A stretch of 64,000 nucleotides of DNA from Paracoccus sp. S3-43 (lineage in GTDB: Bacteria; Pseudomonadota; Alphaproteobacteria; Rhodobacterales; Rhodobacteraceae), in the NCBI RefSeq assembly GCF_029027965.1, contig NZ_CP119082.1, positions 1,530,001 through 1,594,000 on the forward strand. Reading direction: 5' to 3'. The notes beneath the pieces were generated by a model. The model searched no databases, was not told the DNA's origin, and was given only the letters and a program-made list of their open reading frames with translations. Positions 7,519 through 16,871 of the stretch are shown here, in pieces. Numbering within the stretch: the first letter of the stretch is position 1; each line of letters opens with the position of its first letter. The position numbers and the translations under genes are program-made.

Positions 7519-8106
7519 ATGTCGCCCTTGGAACGATCCATTCAGGACTGCCGCCTGTGCGCGCCCCGCTTTGCCGCGACCGCCACGGCGCATGAACCCC
7601 GGCCCGTCACCTGGTTCCGGCCCCAGGCGCGCGTCCTGGTGGTGGGACAGGCGCCCGGAATGCGCGTCCACCTCAGCGGGCGGCCCTTCACCGACCGGTC
7701 GGGCGACCGGCTGCGCGACTGGATGGGGGTGGGGGACTCCGTCTTCTACGACCGCGACCGGATCGCCATCGTGCCGATGGCCTTCTGCTTTCCAGGCTAT
7801 GACCAACGCGGGTCCGACCTGCCGCCGCCGCCGATCTGCGCGCGGACCTGGCGGGCCAGCGTGCTGGCGGCCCTGCGCCCGGGCCTGACGCTGCTGGTCG
7901 GCGGCCACGCGATCCGCTGGCATCTTGGACTGCGCGAGGTGACGGCCGCCGTGGCGTCCTGGCGGGATCACGCGCCGGGGGTCTTTCCCCTGCCCCATCC
8001 GTCCTGGCGCAACACCGGCTGGCTGCGCCGCAATCCCTGGTTCGAGGCCGATCTGCTGCCGGCCCTGCGCGCCGCCGTCCGGGCCGAACTGACCCGCAAC
8101 GACTGA
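7519..8106 (+). CDS. uracil-DNA glycosylase family protein
   Basis: A 195-residue protein starting at ATG 7519. Motif 1 is VVGQAPGMR (residues 41-49), followed by [18 protein letters not shown]; the C-terminal motif is [18 protein letters not shown] (159-176), where HPS contains the catalytic-loop His. Four cysteines (C11, C14, C90, C107) are placed as in family 4/5-like enzymes that hold a 4Fe-4S cluster. The gene is probably involved in base excision of uracil or a related lesion. It is divergent from the kps remnant and is followed by fhs. Confidence 0.82.
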   Translation: MSPLERSIQDCRLCAPRFAATATAHEPRPVTWFRPQARVLVVGQAPGMRVHLSGRPFTDRSGDRLRDWMGVGDSVFYDRDRIAIVPMAFCFPGYDQRGSDLPPPPICARTWRASVLAALRPGLTLLVGGHAIRWHLGLREVTAAVASWRDHAPGVFPLPHPSWRNTGWLRRNPWFEADLLPALRAAVRAELTRND

Positions 8107-8159
8107 CGCCGCCATCCTGCCTGTTGACAGGGGCTGCGGGCCGGGCCATCCGGGGCGGC

Positions 8160-9830
8160 ATGACGACCGACATCCAGATCGCCCGCGCCGCGCGCAAGCT
8201 GCCCATCGCCCAGATCGCCGGCCGGCTGGGCCTGGGCGAGGACGACATCCTGCGCCATGGCCCTGACAAGGCCAAGATTTCGCATGACACTCTGGCCCGG
8301 CTGGCAGATCGCCCGCGCGGCCATCTGGTGCTGGTGACGGCCATCAACCCCACCCCGGCGGGCGAGGGCAAGACCACCACCACCGTGGGCCTGGGCGACG
8401 GGCTGAACCGCATCGGCAAGCGCGCCACGATCTGCATCCGCGAGGCGAGCCTGGGGCCGAATTTCGGCATGAAGGGCGGCGCGGCGGGGGGCGGCCACGC
8501 CCAGATCGTCCCGATGGAGGAGATGAACCTTCACTTCACCGGCGATTTCCACGCCATCACGGCAGCCCATAACCTGCTGGCGGCGATGATTGACAACCAT
8601 ATCTATTGGGGCAATGCCTTGCAGATCGACACCCGCCGGATCACCTGGCGGCGGGTGATGGACATGAACGACCGCGCGCTGCGTGACATCGTGGTGGGGC
8701 TGGGCGGAGTGTCGAACGGCTTCGCGCGCCAGACCGGCTTCGACATCACCGTCGCGTCCGAGGTGATGGCGATCCTGTGTCTGGCGCGCGACCTGGACGA
8801 CCTGCACGCCCGGCTGGGCCGGATCGTCGTGGCCTATACCCACGACCGCCGCCCCGTCACCGCCCGCGACCTGAAAGCCGACGGGGCGATGACCGTCCTT
8901 CTGCGCGATGCCTTGCAGCCGAACCTGGTGCAGACGCTGGAAAACAACCCCGCCCTGGTCCATGGCGGACCCTTCGCCAACATCGCCCATGGCTGCAACA
9001 GCGTCATCGCCACCGACACCGCGCTGCGGCTGTCCGATTACGTCGTGACCGAGGCAGGCTTCGGCGCCGATCTGGGGGCCGAGAAGTTCCTGGACATCAA
9101 GTGCCGCCTGGCCGGATTGTCCCCCGCCGCCGTGGTTCTGGTCGCCACCATCCGCGCGCTCAAGATGAACGGCGGCGTGGCCAAGGACCGGCTGGGGTCC
9201 GAGGATGCGGGCGCCGTCACGCGCGGCTGCGCGAATCTGGGCCGCCATATCGAGAACCTGCGCGGCTTCGGCGTCCCGCTGGTCGTGGCCCTGAACCATT
9301 TCGACGGCGACACCCCCGCCGAGATCGCGGCCCTACAGGATTACTGCGCGCGCCATGGCGTCGACGCGATCCTGTGCCGACACTGGTCGCAGGGCGGCGC
9401 GGGGGCCGAGGATCTGGCGCGCCGCGTCGTGGAGCTGGTCGAAAGCGGGACGGCCGATTTCCACACCCTGTATCCCGATTCGATGCCCCTCTGGCAGAAG
9501 ATCGAAACGATCTGCACCCGCATCCACCGCGCCGCCCATGTCGAGGCCCTGCCCGGCGTTCGCCCGCAACTTGAGGCCTGGGAGGCCGAGGGTCATGGCG
9601 CCCTCCCCGTCTGCATCGCCAAGACGCAATATTCCTTTTCCACCGATCCTGACCTGCGCGGCGCCCCGGAGGACCATGTCATCCCGGTCCGCGAGGTTCG
9701 CCTGAACGCGGGCGCGGGCTTTGTCGTGGCGATCTGCGGGCAGATCATGACCATGCCCGGCCTGCCCCGCCATCCTGCCGCCGAAACCATCGGCCTGAAC
9801 GACCTGGGCCAGATCGAGGGGCTGTTCTAG
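8160..9830 (+). CDS. fhs: formate-tetrahydrofolate ligase
   Basis: Fhs makes 10-formyl-tetrahydrofolate from formate, THF and ATP in one-carbon metabolism. From ATG 8160 the product has 556 residues, the normal size. Seen are the ATP loop [13 protein letters not shown] (residues 63-75), [51 protein letters not shown] and [14 protein letters not shown], all family signatures. A start 36 bp upstream is in frame but less likely. The gene is monocistronic here, with its stop overlapping by 4 bp the end of a convergent gene. Confidence 0.96.
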   Translation: MTTDIQIARAARKLPIAQIAGRLGLGEDDILRHGPDKAKISHDTLARLADRPRGHLVLVTAINPTPAGEGKTTTTVGLGDGLNRIGKRATICIREASLGPNFGMKGGAAGGGHAQIVPMEEMNLHFTGDFHAITAAHNLLAAMIDNHIYWGNALQIDTRRITWRRVMDMNDRALRDIVVGLGGVSNGFARQTGFDITVASEVMAILCLARDLDDLHARLGRIVVAYTHDRRPVTARDLKADGAMTVLLRDALQPNLVQTLENNPALVHGGPFANIAHGCNSVIATDTALRLSDYVVTEAGFGADLGAEKFLDIKCRLAGLSPAAVVLVATIRALKMNGGVAKDRLGSEDAGAVTRGCANLGRHIENLRGFGVPLVVALNHFDGDTPAEIAALQDYCARHGVDAILCRHWSQGGAGAEDLARRVVELVESGTADFHTLYPDSMPLWQKIETICTRIHRAAHVEALPGVRPQLEAWEAEGHGALPVCIAKTQYSFSTDPDLRGAPEDHVIPVREVRLNAGAGFVVAICGQIMTMPGLPRHPAAETIGLNDLGQIEGLF

Positions 9831-10666
9831 GCCGCCATCGGTATGGTCGGTCGCGGCGCGCGCCAACGGCGATGGATCGCCATGTGCAGCGCGACAAGGA
9901 CCGCCAGCGTCGGCCGCAGCGCCGCGCCGTCCTGGTCGGCGGTTCCAAAACCGATCCGCGCGGGAAATGATCCGTCGGGCCGCTGGCTTGATATGGCCTC
10001 GGCCAGCATCGGCGTCACGTCATGGTCGGGGTCGATCAGGCACAGGCAGAAGATCATCTGCGCCAGCGGCACCAGCCTGCCCTTCCGCTGCGCCCAGTCG
10101 GCAAAGCGCAGGCAGTTCGCGAAGGCGTCGCCATAGGTCTGCGTACTGGCAAAGTGCGGCCGCTCGGCCCCGAAACGATAGGCAAGCGTCAGCACCCCGG
10201 CATAGGATTCGACGGCGCTGTCGTCCAGCCGCTCCTCGGGGATGGGGCGGCGCAGTTCGGCTTCGACCTCGGCCCACAGCGCCGGGTCGGGCGCGTCGCT
10301 TGCCGCAAGGCGATCCGCCAGGGACCGGGTCTCGGGCAGCGCGATCCCGCCGCGCTGATCGGCCGGCAGACAGCGCAGCAAGGCGCCGCCGCGATAGGTG
10401 CCTTCTGTCATATCGCTTTGAAATCTGGCGATAAACGAATCTGTAAACTCCGGGGTAAATCGGCTTTGGACAAAAGCCTGCAACGGCGCCGGCGTTCCCC
10501 TCAAGCCAGAGCAGATATGGGCCGCGGCCACCATGTCCGCCAGATCGTCGATCTGATCTTCGGGGATCGCGGTCCGAGGCATCAGGTCGATCCGATGACG
10601 CAGCCATTGCTGGCTGCGCGCGGCAATCAGGGTCAACAGCTGCCTATAGGCAAAATCGTAGGGCAT
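9827..10666 (-). CDS. unrecognised 279-residue protein, alpha-helical
   Basis: I do not recognise this family. The product is helical and soluble, without signal peptide or membrane segments. The C-terminus has [17 protein letters not shown] followed by [18 protein letters not shown], which recalls the QxxDGSF repeats of alpha/alpha-barrel proteins such as terpene cyclases and prenyltransferases, but only one such repeat is visible, so no function is inferred. It is convergent with fhs (4-bp overlap of stops). Codon use matches the chromosomal neighbours, so it is probably native. Confidence 0.7.
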   Translation of the reverse strand: MPYDFAYRQLLTLIAARSQQWLRHRIDLMPRTAIPEDQIDDLADMVAAAHICSGLRGTPAPLQAFVQSRFTPEFTDSFIARFQSDMTEGTYRGGALLRCLPADQRGGIALPETRSLADRLAASDAPDPALWAEVEAELRRPIPEERLDDSAVESYAGVLTLAYRFGAERPHFASTQTYGDAFANCLRFADWAQRKGRLVPLAQMIFCLCLIDPDHDVTPMLAEAISSQRPDGSFPARIGFGTADQDGAALRPTLAVLVALHMAIHRRWRAPRPTIPMAA

Positions 10667-11070
10667 GAGCGCACTCCTCCCGGAACTGGTTCATGGATTA
10701 GAAACCCCCATCAACGATTTGGCAATAATTCTGCACTTGGTGAGGCAAATTCCTTGCGGAAAATGCTCTGAAAACTTTGCCGATATTCTTTGCAGGAAGA
10801 CGCATAAAGAGACCGTCGCCCTCAACCGCCAACCCGCGAAAGGGTTCCACGCCCCACGGCTTGTCAAACAGGTCAAGGACCACGCCGTTGAGAACGGCAA
10901 TCGTGACTGGGGCAAGTAGCGGACAGTGAGAAGTCAGCAATCGCCCCCAACCGGGTATCATCCGACCTCATCATGGGCCATGGGCCCTCGCAGGCTCTCA
11001 TGGCTCGTTAGCCCAGCCCACCGCCGCCTGTTACCTTTTCCTGACCAGGGTAGCTCCTGAAAGGAAAGCC
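10667..11070. other. intergenic stretch, no convincing gene
   Basis: About 400 bp between the unknown minus-strand gene and the integrase remnant. A minus-strand frame (10698-10961) contains a plausible-looking stretch, TIAVLNGVVLDLFDKPW, but has no recognisable family and no ribosome binding site. The 20-mer ggcaagtagcggacagtgag at 10911-10930 recurs with one change at 12279-12298, so both may be relics of one mobile segment flanking the fragments between them. Confidence 0.4.
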
Positions 11071-11290
11071 ATGCCACTGACAGTAAAGCAGATCGAAGCC
11101 GCGACATTCGGCAGGAGCAAGGAACGCCTCGGCGATGGATCGGGCCTGTTTCTCAGGCTCTATCCCCGGGGAGCAAGATCTTCCAGGTTCTTCTTCTTGC
11201 GGAGGCCGGCATGCCGCGCCGGGTCTGGGTGTCCGTCGGAGATTTTCCTGCCACGAGCCTGAACGAGGCACGTGAACGCGCATCCTGGGC
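11071..11290 (+). pseudogene. DUF4102 (P4-type) integrase, N-terminal remnant
   Basis: Begins at ATG 11071 after gaaaggaaa with MPLTVKQIEAATFGRSKERLGDGSGLFLRLYPRG, the N-terminal DUF4102 arm of P4-type tyrosine integrases. A one-base shift near 11170 moves the continuation (SKIFQVLLL, then RRVWVSVGDFPATSLNEARERA) into another frame. After ERASWA the sequence changes abruptly into a transglycosylase signal peptide. The core-binding and catalytic domains are gone. Confidence 0.65.
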
Positions 11291-11590
11291 GCGGCTTCCG
11301 TCTGCGCCGGATCAGGCGTCGCTGTCGCGCAATCCGCGTCGGTCGAGCGCCCGGTCGCCGCAATCCTTATGCGGCTCACATCGCGGAGGCTTCGCAGCGT
11401 TTCGGCATCCCCGAGCACTGGATTCGCGCCGTGCTGCGCGCCGAAAGCACGGGCGATGTGCGCGCCATATCATCGGCCGGGGCGATGGGATTGATGCAGG
11501 TGATGCCCGACACATGGGCGGGCCTGCGCGTCCGTCATGGCCTCGGCCGCGATCCCCACGACGCGCGCGACAACATCGGCCTTGCCCTGG
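11291..11590 (+). pseudogene. lytic transglycosylase (VirB1/TrbN-like) fragment
   Basis: A hydrophobic signal-like stretch (LGAASVCAGSGVAVAQSAS) leads, after a one-base shift near 11360, into NPYAAHIAEASQRFGIPEHW and then LRAESTGDVRAISSAGAMGLMQVMPDTW. The Glu of RAES, the S-x-A-G-A-M-G-L-M-Q-V-M block and the P-x-T-W are those of soluble lytic transglycosylases of conjugation or secretion systems. It stops at RDPHDARDNI, where the next fragment is joined, so the Tyr-containing C-terminal part is missing. Such enzymes open peptidoglycan locally for DNA transfer machinery. Confidence 0.65.
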
Positions 11591-11616
11591 CGGCACTGGC
11601 GATTGGTGTCGGGGCC

Positions 11617-11999
11617 ATCTCCGACTGGTTCGCGACTATCTCGCCGCGATGACATATGTCGGCCCGCTGCGCGAAATTCCCAGCCGAAAGTATCGCGCGC
11701 GCCTGTCTCCGGATGAATCTCGCTGGGCACAGGGCCTTGCCGCGTGGGATTTGCTCTACACGGACCCCTCGGGCAAGCTACTGGAAGAGGTCAACGCCTG
11801 GCTTGGCGGCGAAGAGCGCCTGAAGACTGGCTATCGCCTTGAGAGATCCCAGTTCAAAGAGGTTCCTGTTCGGAGCCGATTCCATCAGCTGTTCGAGCGG
11901 GGCCTTTCCGAAGACGATCTGGGCGAGTTGCAGGACCTCTACGCCACGCTCAGGGGCCGTTCCGAAATCGCCCTGGCGTCACAGCATCCAACTTCATAG
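11617..11999 (+). pseudogene. AAA-family ATPase (DUF3696 type), internal fragment
   Basis: The frame that ends at 11999 contains VRDYLAAMTYVGPLREIPSRKY, then WAQGLAAWDLLY, VNAWLGGEERLKTGY and FERGLSEDDLGELQDLYATL. These resemble the middle of DUF3696-type AAA ATPases, where a I/Y-x-GPLR-x-x-P segment precedes the C-terminal half. Both the Walker A region and the Walker B/signature region are absent, so it is a fragment bounded by rearrangements. Full-length relatives occur in mobile elements and some defence loci; the role here is lost. Confidence 0.5.
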
Positions 12000-12425
12000 A
12001 CTTCGATCCAGAACTGGTGGAAGTTGGGTTTCTGTTCCTTCTCGAAACGTGCCCCTGAAATCGAAGTGTTCAGCTGACACGTGATTATCCAACGCATTCT
12101 CAACAGCTTGGTGGAAATTCACCAAATAGGAGCAGTCATGAGGTCCGGAGAATATCGGCCCAGACAGACCGCCTTTGCGCCTCCTGACGCTGGCGCCGGT
12201 GCTCAGCCGCTCCCGGATAACCCTCGAAAACAACGGAAAAATCCGGCCGCAGCCGGATGGGGAGAACGCTTTCGCGACGGCAAGTGGCGGACAGTGAGGG
12301 TCTGTCGGAGTCAAGCAAAATCAGTTGCTTGCTCTGTCAAACAGCCCGAAATGCCTCCGCTGAAATCCTTGAAAATTTTCCGCTAAGGTCAAACCGTTTG
12401 CGGGGCCTCACACCGAGGAACTGCA
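12000..12425. other. intergenic stretch before the primase gene
   Basis: No convincing gene on either strand. It contains the second copy of the near-20-bp repeat (12279-12298, one mismatch to 10911-10930). The last 100 bp are AT-richer (gaaaattttccgc) and probably hold the primase promoter; a weak ribosome site (gagga, 12415-12419) precedes ATG 12426. Confidence 0.4.
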
Positions 12426-14786
12426 ATGAACGATATGACAACGGACTTGGGCGACTTGCTGGGCTGGACCCCGCGCGCTGAAACGGAGAACGCCGCCCCG
12501 GCTGGTCCCCGGAACGGCGTTGAAACTTCGGCGGCTCACGAAAGCGCCTGCACTGAATATAGCGAATCGAGCAACCCGAATCAAGTATGGGCTGCGCTGA
12601 ACGCGGCGCGAAAATGGGTCGCGTGGCGCGAAGATGATCGCAAGGGCACCCCGACAAAGGTTCCCTATGTCACGCCGCAGCACATGGCGCGGGCTAATGA
12701 TCCGGCAACGTGGCTGACACGCCCGCAAGCAGAGGCTGTGGCCCGTGACCTGCTGGCGGGCGGGCGGAAGGGCGGCGTCGGGCTTATGCTGGGCGGCGAT
12801 GCTGCTGAACGGCTGGGCGGCGTCGATCTGGACTCCTGCATAGACCTGCTGACCGGACAGCTTGAACCGTGGGCGGCGGAGATCGCGGCGCGCTTTGCAT
12901 CCTATGCCGAGGTCAGCCCCAGCGGAACCGGCGTGAAGGTGTTTTTCTGCTATGCCGCCGCCGATCTGGACGCGGTTCGGGCGATCATGGGCACCCTATG
13001 GGGCAAGTCTTTCTCGCGGGGCAGCCACCATGAAATCGCCCTGCATCTGGGCAACCGCTACTTCACCGTGACCGGTGATCGCCTGGACCAAGCGCCCGCC
13101 ACCATTCAGCCAGTCGACCGCGCCGCGCTGACTTGGCTGATTGAAGACGCCGGGCCACGCTTCAAGAGTGACGCGCCCAAGGCAGCGCCGAAGGACGAAT
13201 CCCGTTCGGGCCGGGCCTTCCGCATCGCGGGCGAATGCCGCCGTGCGGGCATGGACCTGGACGGATTCCGGGCGGAACTGGCGAAAGACCCGGACCTTGC
13301 CGCTTGGGCGAAGGATGCCCGGCAGGTGCAGCGGGCCTGGGCCAACGCAGGCGGGTTGGAAGTTGACCTGTCCGATTTTGACGATGTGCCCGAAGACATC
13401 AACGGCTTCCCGATGACCGAGGACGGAGTCGCCCGCGCTTTCGCTGCGGCCCATGCCGACCGGCTGCGGTTCTGCCATTCGTCGGGCCGCTGGCATGTCT
13501 GGACCGGCACCCATTGGCGCAAGGAAGAAACCAAGCTGGCCTTCACCTGGGCACGGGAAATCTGCCGCGCCCGCGCTGCGTCCGATCCGCGTTCGTCGGC
13601 TGCCAAGGCGCTGGCGAAGGCTGCCACGGCCTCTGCGGTCGAACGCTTCGCACAAGCCGACCGGGCTTTTGCCGTGACTGCCGAGGCTTGGGACCGCGAT
13701 CACTGGCTTCTGGGGACGCCAGGCGGCACCGTGGACCTGCGCACCGGGGAACTGCGGCCTGCGCAGCAAACCGACATGATAACCAAGGTCACGGCTGCCG
13801 CGCCCGTGCCGCTGGATTCGTTCGATCCGGCCCGCGACTGCCCGCGCTGGCTGGCCTTCCTCGACCATGCCACGGGCGGCGATGCCGATGCGATCCGCTT
13901 CATTCAGCAATGGGCGGGCTACGGCCTGACCGGCGACACCCGCGAAGAAGCCCTGCTGTTCGTTCATGGGCCGGGCGGATCGGGCAAATCGACTGCGATG
14001 AACACCCTTGGCGCGCTGATGGCTGATTATGCAGTTGCTGTCGATACCGAGACGATCACCGCCCAGAAACACGCCCGCCATTCAACCGAGATAGCCCGGC
14101 TGCACGGCGCGCGAATGGCCTATGCCAACGAAACCGAAGCGGGCCGCGCCTGGGCGGAAAACCGGATCAAGCAATTGACAGGCGGCGACGTGATGACCGC
14201 GCGCTTCATGCGGCAGGATGACTTTTCGTTCAAGCCACAGTTGAAGCTGGTCATCGTCGGGAACAACAAACCGGCATTCAGCGACGTCGACGGCGCGATC
14301 AAGTGGCGGTTCAACGTGATGCCGTTCGACCGGAAGCCTGCCGCGCCTGACTTCGGCTTGAAAGGGGCACTGGAAGCCGAGTTTCCGGGCATCCTGTCCT
14401 GGGCGGTGCAAGGTTGCCTCGATTGGCAAAGGCATGGGCTGATCCGCCCTGCTGTCATGGTGGAAACGACAGAAGCCTATTTTGAGGAACAGGATACCTT
14501 CGCAAATTGGATCGCTGATCGCTGCATCATTGGTCAAGGTTTCGCTGCGACGACCGAAAGCCTGTTCGACTCCTGGTCATCTTATGCCCGGTCGAATGGT
14601 GACGAACCCGGCAATAAGCGCGGCGACTTCCCGCAGCGGATGAAGGATCGCGGCTTTGATCCGATCCAGAACACGGCTGGGATGCGCGGGCGTGGGTGGC
14701 GCGGGCTGAAACTCATGCCGCTTCGTGATCCGTTCGACGATCTGCCCGCCCGAGGTGATGAGGTGACGCAATGTCTTACCCACTGA
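12426..14786 (+). CDS. P4-type DNA primase-helicase of a mobile element
   Basis: A 786-residue replication protein. The N-terminal half has a primase-polymerase-like region with GVGLMLGGDAAERLGGVDLD near residues 118-137 (acidic metal-binding Asp pair) and SYAEVSPSGTGVKVF, as in bifunctional primases of plasmids and phages. The middle has a D5-N/poxvirus-like region with HWLLGTPGGTVDLRTGEL. The C-terminal SF3 helicase shows Walker A FVHGPGGSGKSTAMN (about 510-524), a Walker B-like region around MAYANETE, and KLVIVGNNKP (sensor). The length fits phage or plasmid P4-type primases that initiate and unwind at their own origin; a 13-bp repeat array lies 280 bp downstream. The start follows a short spacer after gagga. 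Confidence 0.88.
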   Translation: MNDMTTDLGDLLGWTPRAETENAAPAGPRNGVETSAAHESACTEYSESSNPNQVWAALNAARKWVAWREDDRKGTPTKVPYVTPQHMARANDPATWLTRPQAEAVARDLLAGGRKGGVGLMLGGDAAERLGGVDLDSCIDLLTGQLEPWAAEIAARFASYAEVSPSGTGVKVFFCYAAADLDAVRAIMGTLWGKSFSRGSHHEIALHLGNRYFTVTGDRLDQAPATIQPVDRAALTWLIEDAGPRFKSDAPKAAPKDESRSGRAFRIAGECRRAGMDLDGFRAELAKDPDLAAWAKDARQVQRAWANAGGLEVDLSDFDDVPEDINGFPMTEDGVARAFAAAHADRLRFCHSSGRWHVWTGTHWRKEETKLAFTWAREICRARAASDPRSSAAKALAKAATASAVERFAQADRAFAVTAEAWDRDHWLLGTPGGTVDLRTGELRPAQQTDMITKVTAAAPVPLDSFDPARDCPRWLAFLDHATGGDADAIRFIQQWAGYGLTGDTREEALLFVHGPGGSGKSTAMNTLGALMADYAVAVDTETITAQKHARHSTEIARLHGARMAYANETEAGRAWAENRIKQLTGGDVMTARFMRQDDFSFKPQLKLVIVGNNKPAFSDVDGAIKWRFNVMPFDRKPAAPDFGLKGALEAEFPGILSWAVQGCLDWQRHGLIRPAVMVETTEAYFEEQDTFANWIADRCIIGQGFAATTESLFDSWSSYARSNGDEPGNKRGDFPQRMKDRGFDPIQNTAGMRGRGWRGLKLMPLRDPFDDLPARGDEVTQCLTH

Positions 14787-15332
14787 GCAAATGCGCTGCG
14801 GTCCATCATAGGCCGCAGCCTATCATAGCGTCTATCGCATCGTTGATCGCTGTCCATCTTCACGGAAAAACGCCAGTCCCATCAGCACGGCGCTTGACCC
14901 AAGACAACCCATTGAAATGCAAAGGATTGGCTGAACGAGTCCCATCTGGTCCCATCCCTTCCGGTTCTCTCGCTCACGCGGGCGCGCGTATGCGCGTAAG
15001 GGCTTCATACGGAAAGCATGGGACTCCGGGACTCGTTCGCTTCTGCCGTATCATCGCTTCTGCCGCATTTCCCCGGTCTATTTCCCCGACCTATTTCCCC
15101 GGTCCATTCCCCCGGTCCATTTCCCCGACCTATTTCCCGGTGGGCGGAAGCGGGCGGCAGATGGATCATGGGCATCCGGGCTTCGTGGCCCTGGTCGCGG
15201 GGATGCAGCGCAGCCGATCATCGGTTTCTGCGATGCGGGGTCTAGGTTCTTCCCTATGGGGCCGGGCCGCGGGGACACGGAACCCCGACGCTTTTGTCTG
15301 CACAAAAATTTTCAATTCACGAGGCCGAGTAA
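14787..15332. other. non-coding region downstream of the primase, candidate origin
   Basis: About 545 bp without a credible gene. It holds a small hairpin (ataggc-cgca-gcctat, 14808-14823), a palindromic GC-rich patch near 14975-15000, the 13-bp tandem array at 15067-15140, and an AT-rich patch near 15300 (cacaaaaattttcaattc). Repeats next to an AT-rich segment and a P4-type primase gene are the usual composition of a replication origin, but no initiation has been shown. Confidence 0.45.
15067..15140 (+). repeat. 13-bp tandem repeats (iteron-like)
   Basis: Five full units plus a partial one: atttccccggtct, atttccccgacct, atttccccggtcc, attcccccggtcc, atttccccgacct, atttcccggt. Units start at 15067, 15080, 15093, 15106, 15119 and 15132. 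The spacing is strictly 13 bp and the variable part alternates between ggtct/ggtcc and gacct. Direct repeats of this kind bind replication or partition proteins in plasmids and P4-like elements. Confidence 0.8.
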
Positions 15333-15470
15333 ATGAACGACTGTTCAATTATCAACACTGATCTGAGCGATATTCTCGGGCCTGAACCGGCTACCCCCGC
15401 CCCGCTTTGTCAGCGGCCCGCTGATCGGCCTTCCCCAGTTCCGGCAATCACACCGGCAGCGGCGCGCTGA
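15333..15470 (+). CDS. small ORF of 45 residues, unknown
   Basis: ATG 15333 preceded by gaggccgag (15321-15329). The product MNDCSIINTDLSDILGPEP and a Pro/Ala-rich tail resemble, at its start, the first residues of the primase (MNDMTTDLGDLLGW). It may be a shared leader or a remnant of a duplicated primase N-terminus. No family recognised and coding is not certain. Confidence 0.35.
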   Translation: MNDCSIINTDLSDILGPEPATPAPLCQRPADRPSPVPAITPAAAR

Positions 15471-15515
15471 GCGGCACATTCGGAACAACAGCAACATGTT
15501 CCGAGGTGCTCCCGA

Positions 15516-16109
15516 ATGTTTCCGCCAATTTCCCCCGACGACCTTGCCACGCTGATCGACGAGGCGGCCGTTGCCGCGCGCCGCCTGCATCGCAAGCTGA
15601 TGCTGCCTGCCGCCGATCTCGACGATCTCCGCCAGGACCTGCTGGTCGACCTGATCTGCCGGCTGCCCGGTTTCGACGCCCGCCGTGGCAGCATCGGTGC
15701 CTTCGCCAACATCGTCCTTCGCAACCAGTCCTCGCGCATCGCCATCCGTCATCACCGCCAGCGCCGCGCGCAGGGTGGCGCCGTGCTTTCGCTGGATGCA
15801 TCTATCTCCGGCAGCACCGAGCCGCTGGGTTGCATGCTGGCAGAGGCCGACGGTCTGGCCGCTTGGCATGGTCAGGACCGCTCCGCCGTGGATGATGCCG
15901 AGACCCATCACGATCTCGCCCGGGCGCTGGGCGATCTGCCTGACGACATGCGTGGCCTCTGCGCAGCACTTGGCGCCTGTGCCGTTCCCGAGATCGTCAG
16001 CCGCACCGGCATCTCCCGTTCCGCCCTCTACCGCCACATCGCCCGCCTTCGGCTCGACCTCGCGATGCGCGGGTTCGGGGCCGGGTGGGACGGTTCCGAG
16101 GCGGCGTGA
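15516..16109 (+). CDS. sigma-70-like regulator (phage or mobile element type)
   Basis: The 197-residue product has an N-terminal region-2-like segment, DLDDLRQDLLVDLICRLPGF followed by RRGSIGAFANIVLRNQSSRI, matching the helix-rich core-binding region of ECF-type sigma factors, and a C-terminal helix-turn-helix (VPEIVSRTGISRSALYRHIARLR) matching region 4. Similar small sigma-like proteins occur in Rhodobacterales prophages and may drive element genes. It begins a plus-strand run of four short genes with close spacing (13 bp, then 1-bp overlaps), probably one operon. Confidence 0.7.
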   Translation: MFPPISPDDLATLIDEAAVAARRLHRKLMLPAADLDDLRQDLLVDLICRLPGFDARRGSIGAFANIVLRNQSSRIAIRHHRQRRAQGGAVLSLDASISGSTEPLGCMLAEADGLAAWHGQDRSAVDDAETHHDLARALGDLPDDMRGLCAALGACAVPEIVSRTGISRSALYRHIARLRLDLAMRGFGAGWDGSEAA

Positions 16110-16122
16110 GTAGAGGACCGAC

Positions 16123-16479
16123 ATGGAGATGTTCGTCATGCACCCCACCGCCTTCATCCCGGCCAAGCCCCGGCCGCTCACCGACATCGAGTTCTGCGCG
16201 TGGATCGGTCAGGCCATGTCGGGCGACCGCCTCGAGTATCATCGCGGGTTCCTCGGCATTGATGCCACGGCGGTGATCTCGACCCTTCCGGAACCGGATC
16301 GCCGCAGGCTGGGGGCACTGGCCAGTGCCGCTCACCGCGCCTTCGAGGCTGCGCTGGTGCATCTGGTGCAGGTCCGGGTCGGCCCCGACCGCTTCGCCTA
16401 TCTGGCCATCGCGCGGACCAAACCGCGCCATGCGCCGATCCCGCTTTCCCAAATCATCGCTACAGAGGAGGCCGCCTGA
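16123..16479 (+). CDS. hypothetical phage-type protein, 118 residues
   Basis: The ATG at 16123 has gagga 7 bp upstream; MHP at 16138 is an alternative. The protein has no recognisable family: an N-terminal DIEFCAWIGQAMSGDRLEYHRGFLGID resembles a short conserved segment in prophage hypothetical proteins, and the rest is helical. It is translated just after the sigma-like gene and overlaps the next gene by one base, so it belongs to the same early-type operon. Confidence 0.6.
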   Translation: MEMFVMHPTAFIPAKPRPLTDIEFCAWIGQAMSGDRLEYHRGFLGIDATAVISTLPEPDRRRLGALASAAHRAFEAALVHLVQVRVGPDRFAYLAIARTKPRHAPIPLSQIIATEEAA

Positions 16480-16871
16480 TGCGCGCCGTGCTTGCCTGGA
16501 TCGGGGATCGGCTCCCGCCGTCCCTCTACTTCGCCATCGCCGGAAAACCGGCCGAGACCGCCATAACGGAGCCGCACCCCGCCCGGCTGCCGAACCTGAT
16601 GACGCGGTTGCGCCGTGCCTTCCACAGCCTTGACGACTTGCCGGATGCGATCCCCGCGCCCTGGCGCGAGGGAAACGAGACCGAGCCGCTGCTGATCGAG
16701 ATGGCGACCATCGACGACATCGCCTTCGCCGTCGTGGCGGCGAATGCCGACGTGTCGGCCGCGATCCGCCGCTCCTCGGCGCTCGAACGGCTCCACCGCC
16801 TGGCCCGCGAGGCCGGGGCACTCGGCACGGACCGCGCCGTCAATGCGGCCCTGAAGCGGGAGGGGCGCTGA
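16479..16871 (+). CDS. hypothetical phage-type protein, 130 residues
   Basis: Starts with an ATG that shares its A with the previous TGA and ends sharing the same kind of junction with the next gene, which indicates translational coupling. The sequence is soluble and mixed helical; no motif identifies a function. Conserved features visible are MATIDDIAFAVVAANADVSAAIRRSSALERLHRLA. It is a member of the early-type operon. Confidence 0.6.
   Translation: MRAVLAWIGDRLPPSLYFAIAGKPAETAITEPHPARLPNLMTRLRRAFHSLDDLPDAIPAPWREGNETEPLLIEMATIDDIAFAVVAANADVSAAIRRSSALERLHRLAREAGALGTDRAVNAALKREGR

Noticed and set aside
7968-9299. Open frame of 443 codons on the minus strand opposite fhs
   Set aside because: Antisense shadow of fhs with low-complexity composition.
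10698-10961. Minus-strand frame of 87 codons with a natural-looking part
   Set aside because: No family, no ribosome site and no conserved overlap; listed only as intergenic.
15067-15140. Repeat array considered as CRISPR
   Set aside because: Units are 13 bp, directly adjacent, without spacers, and there are no cas genes.
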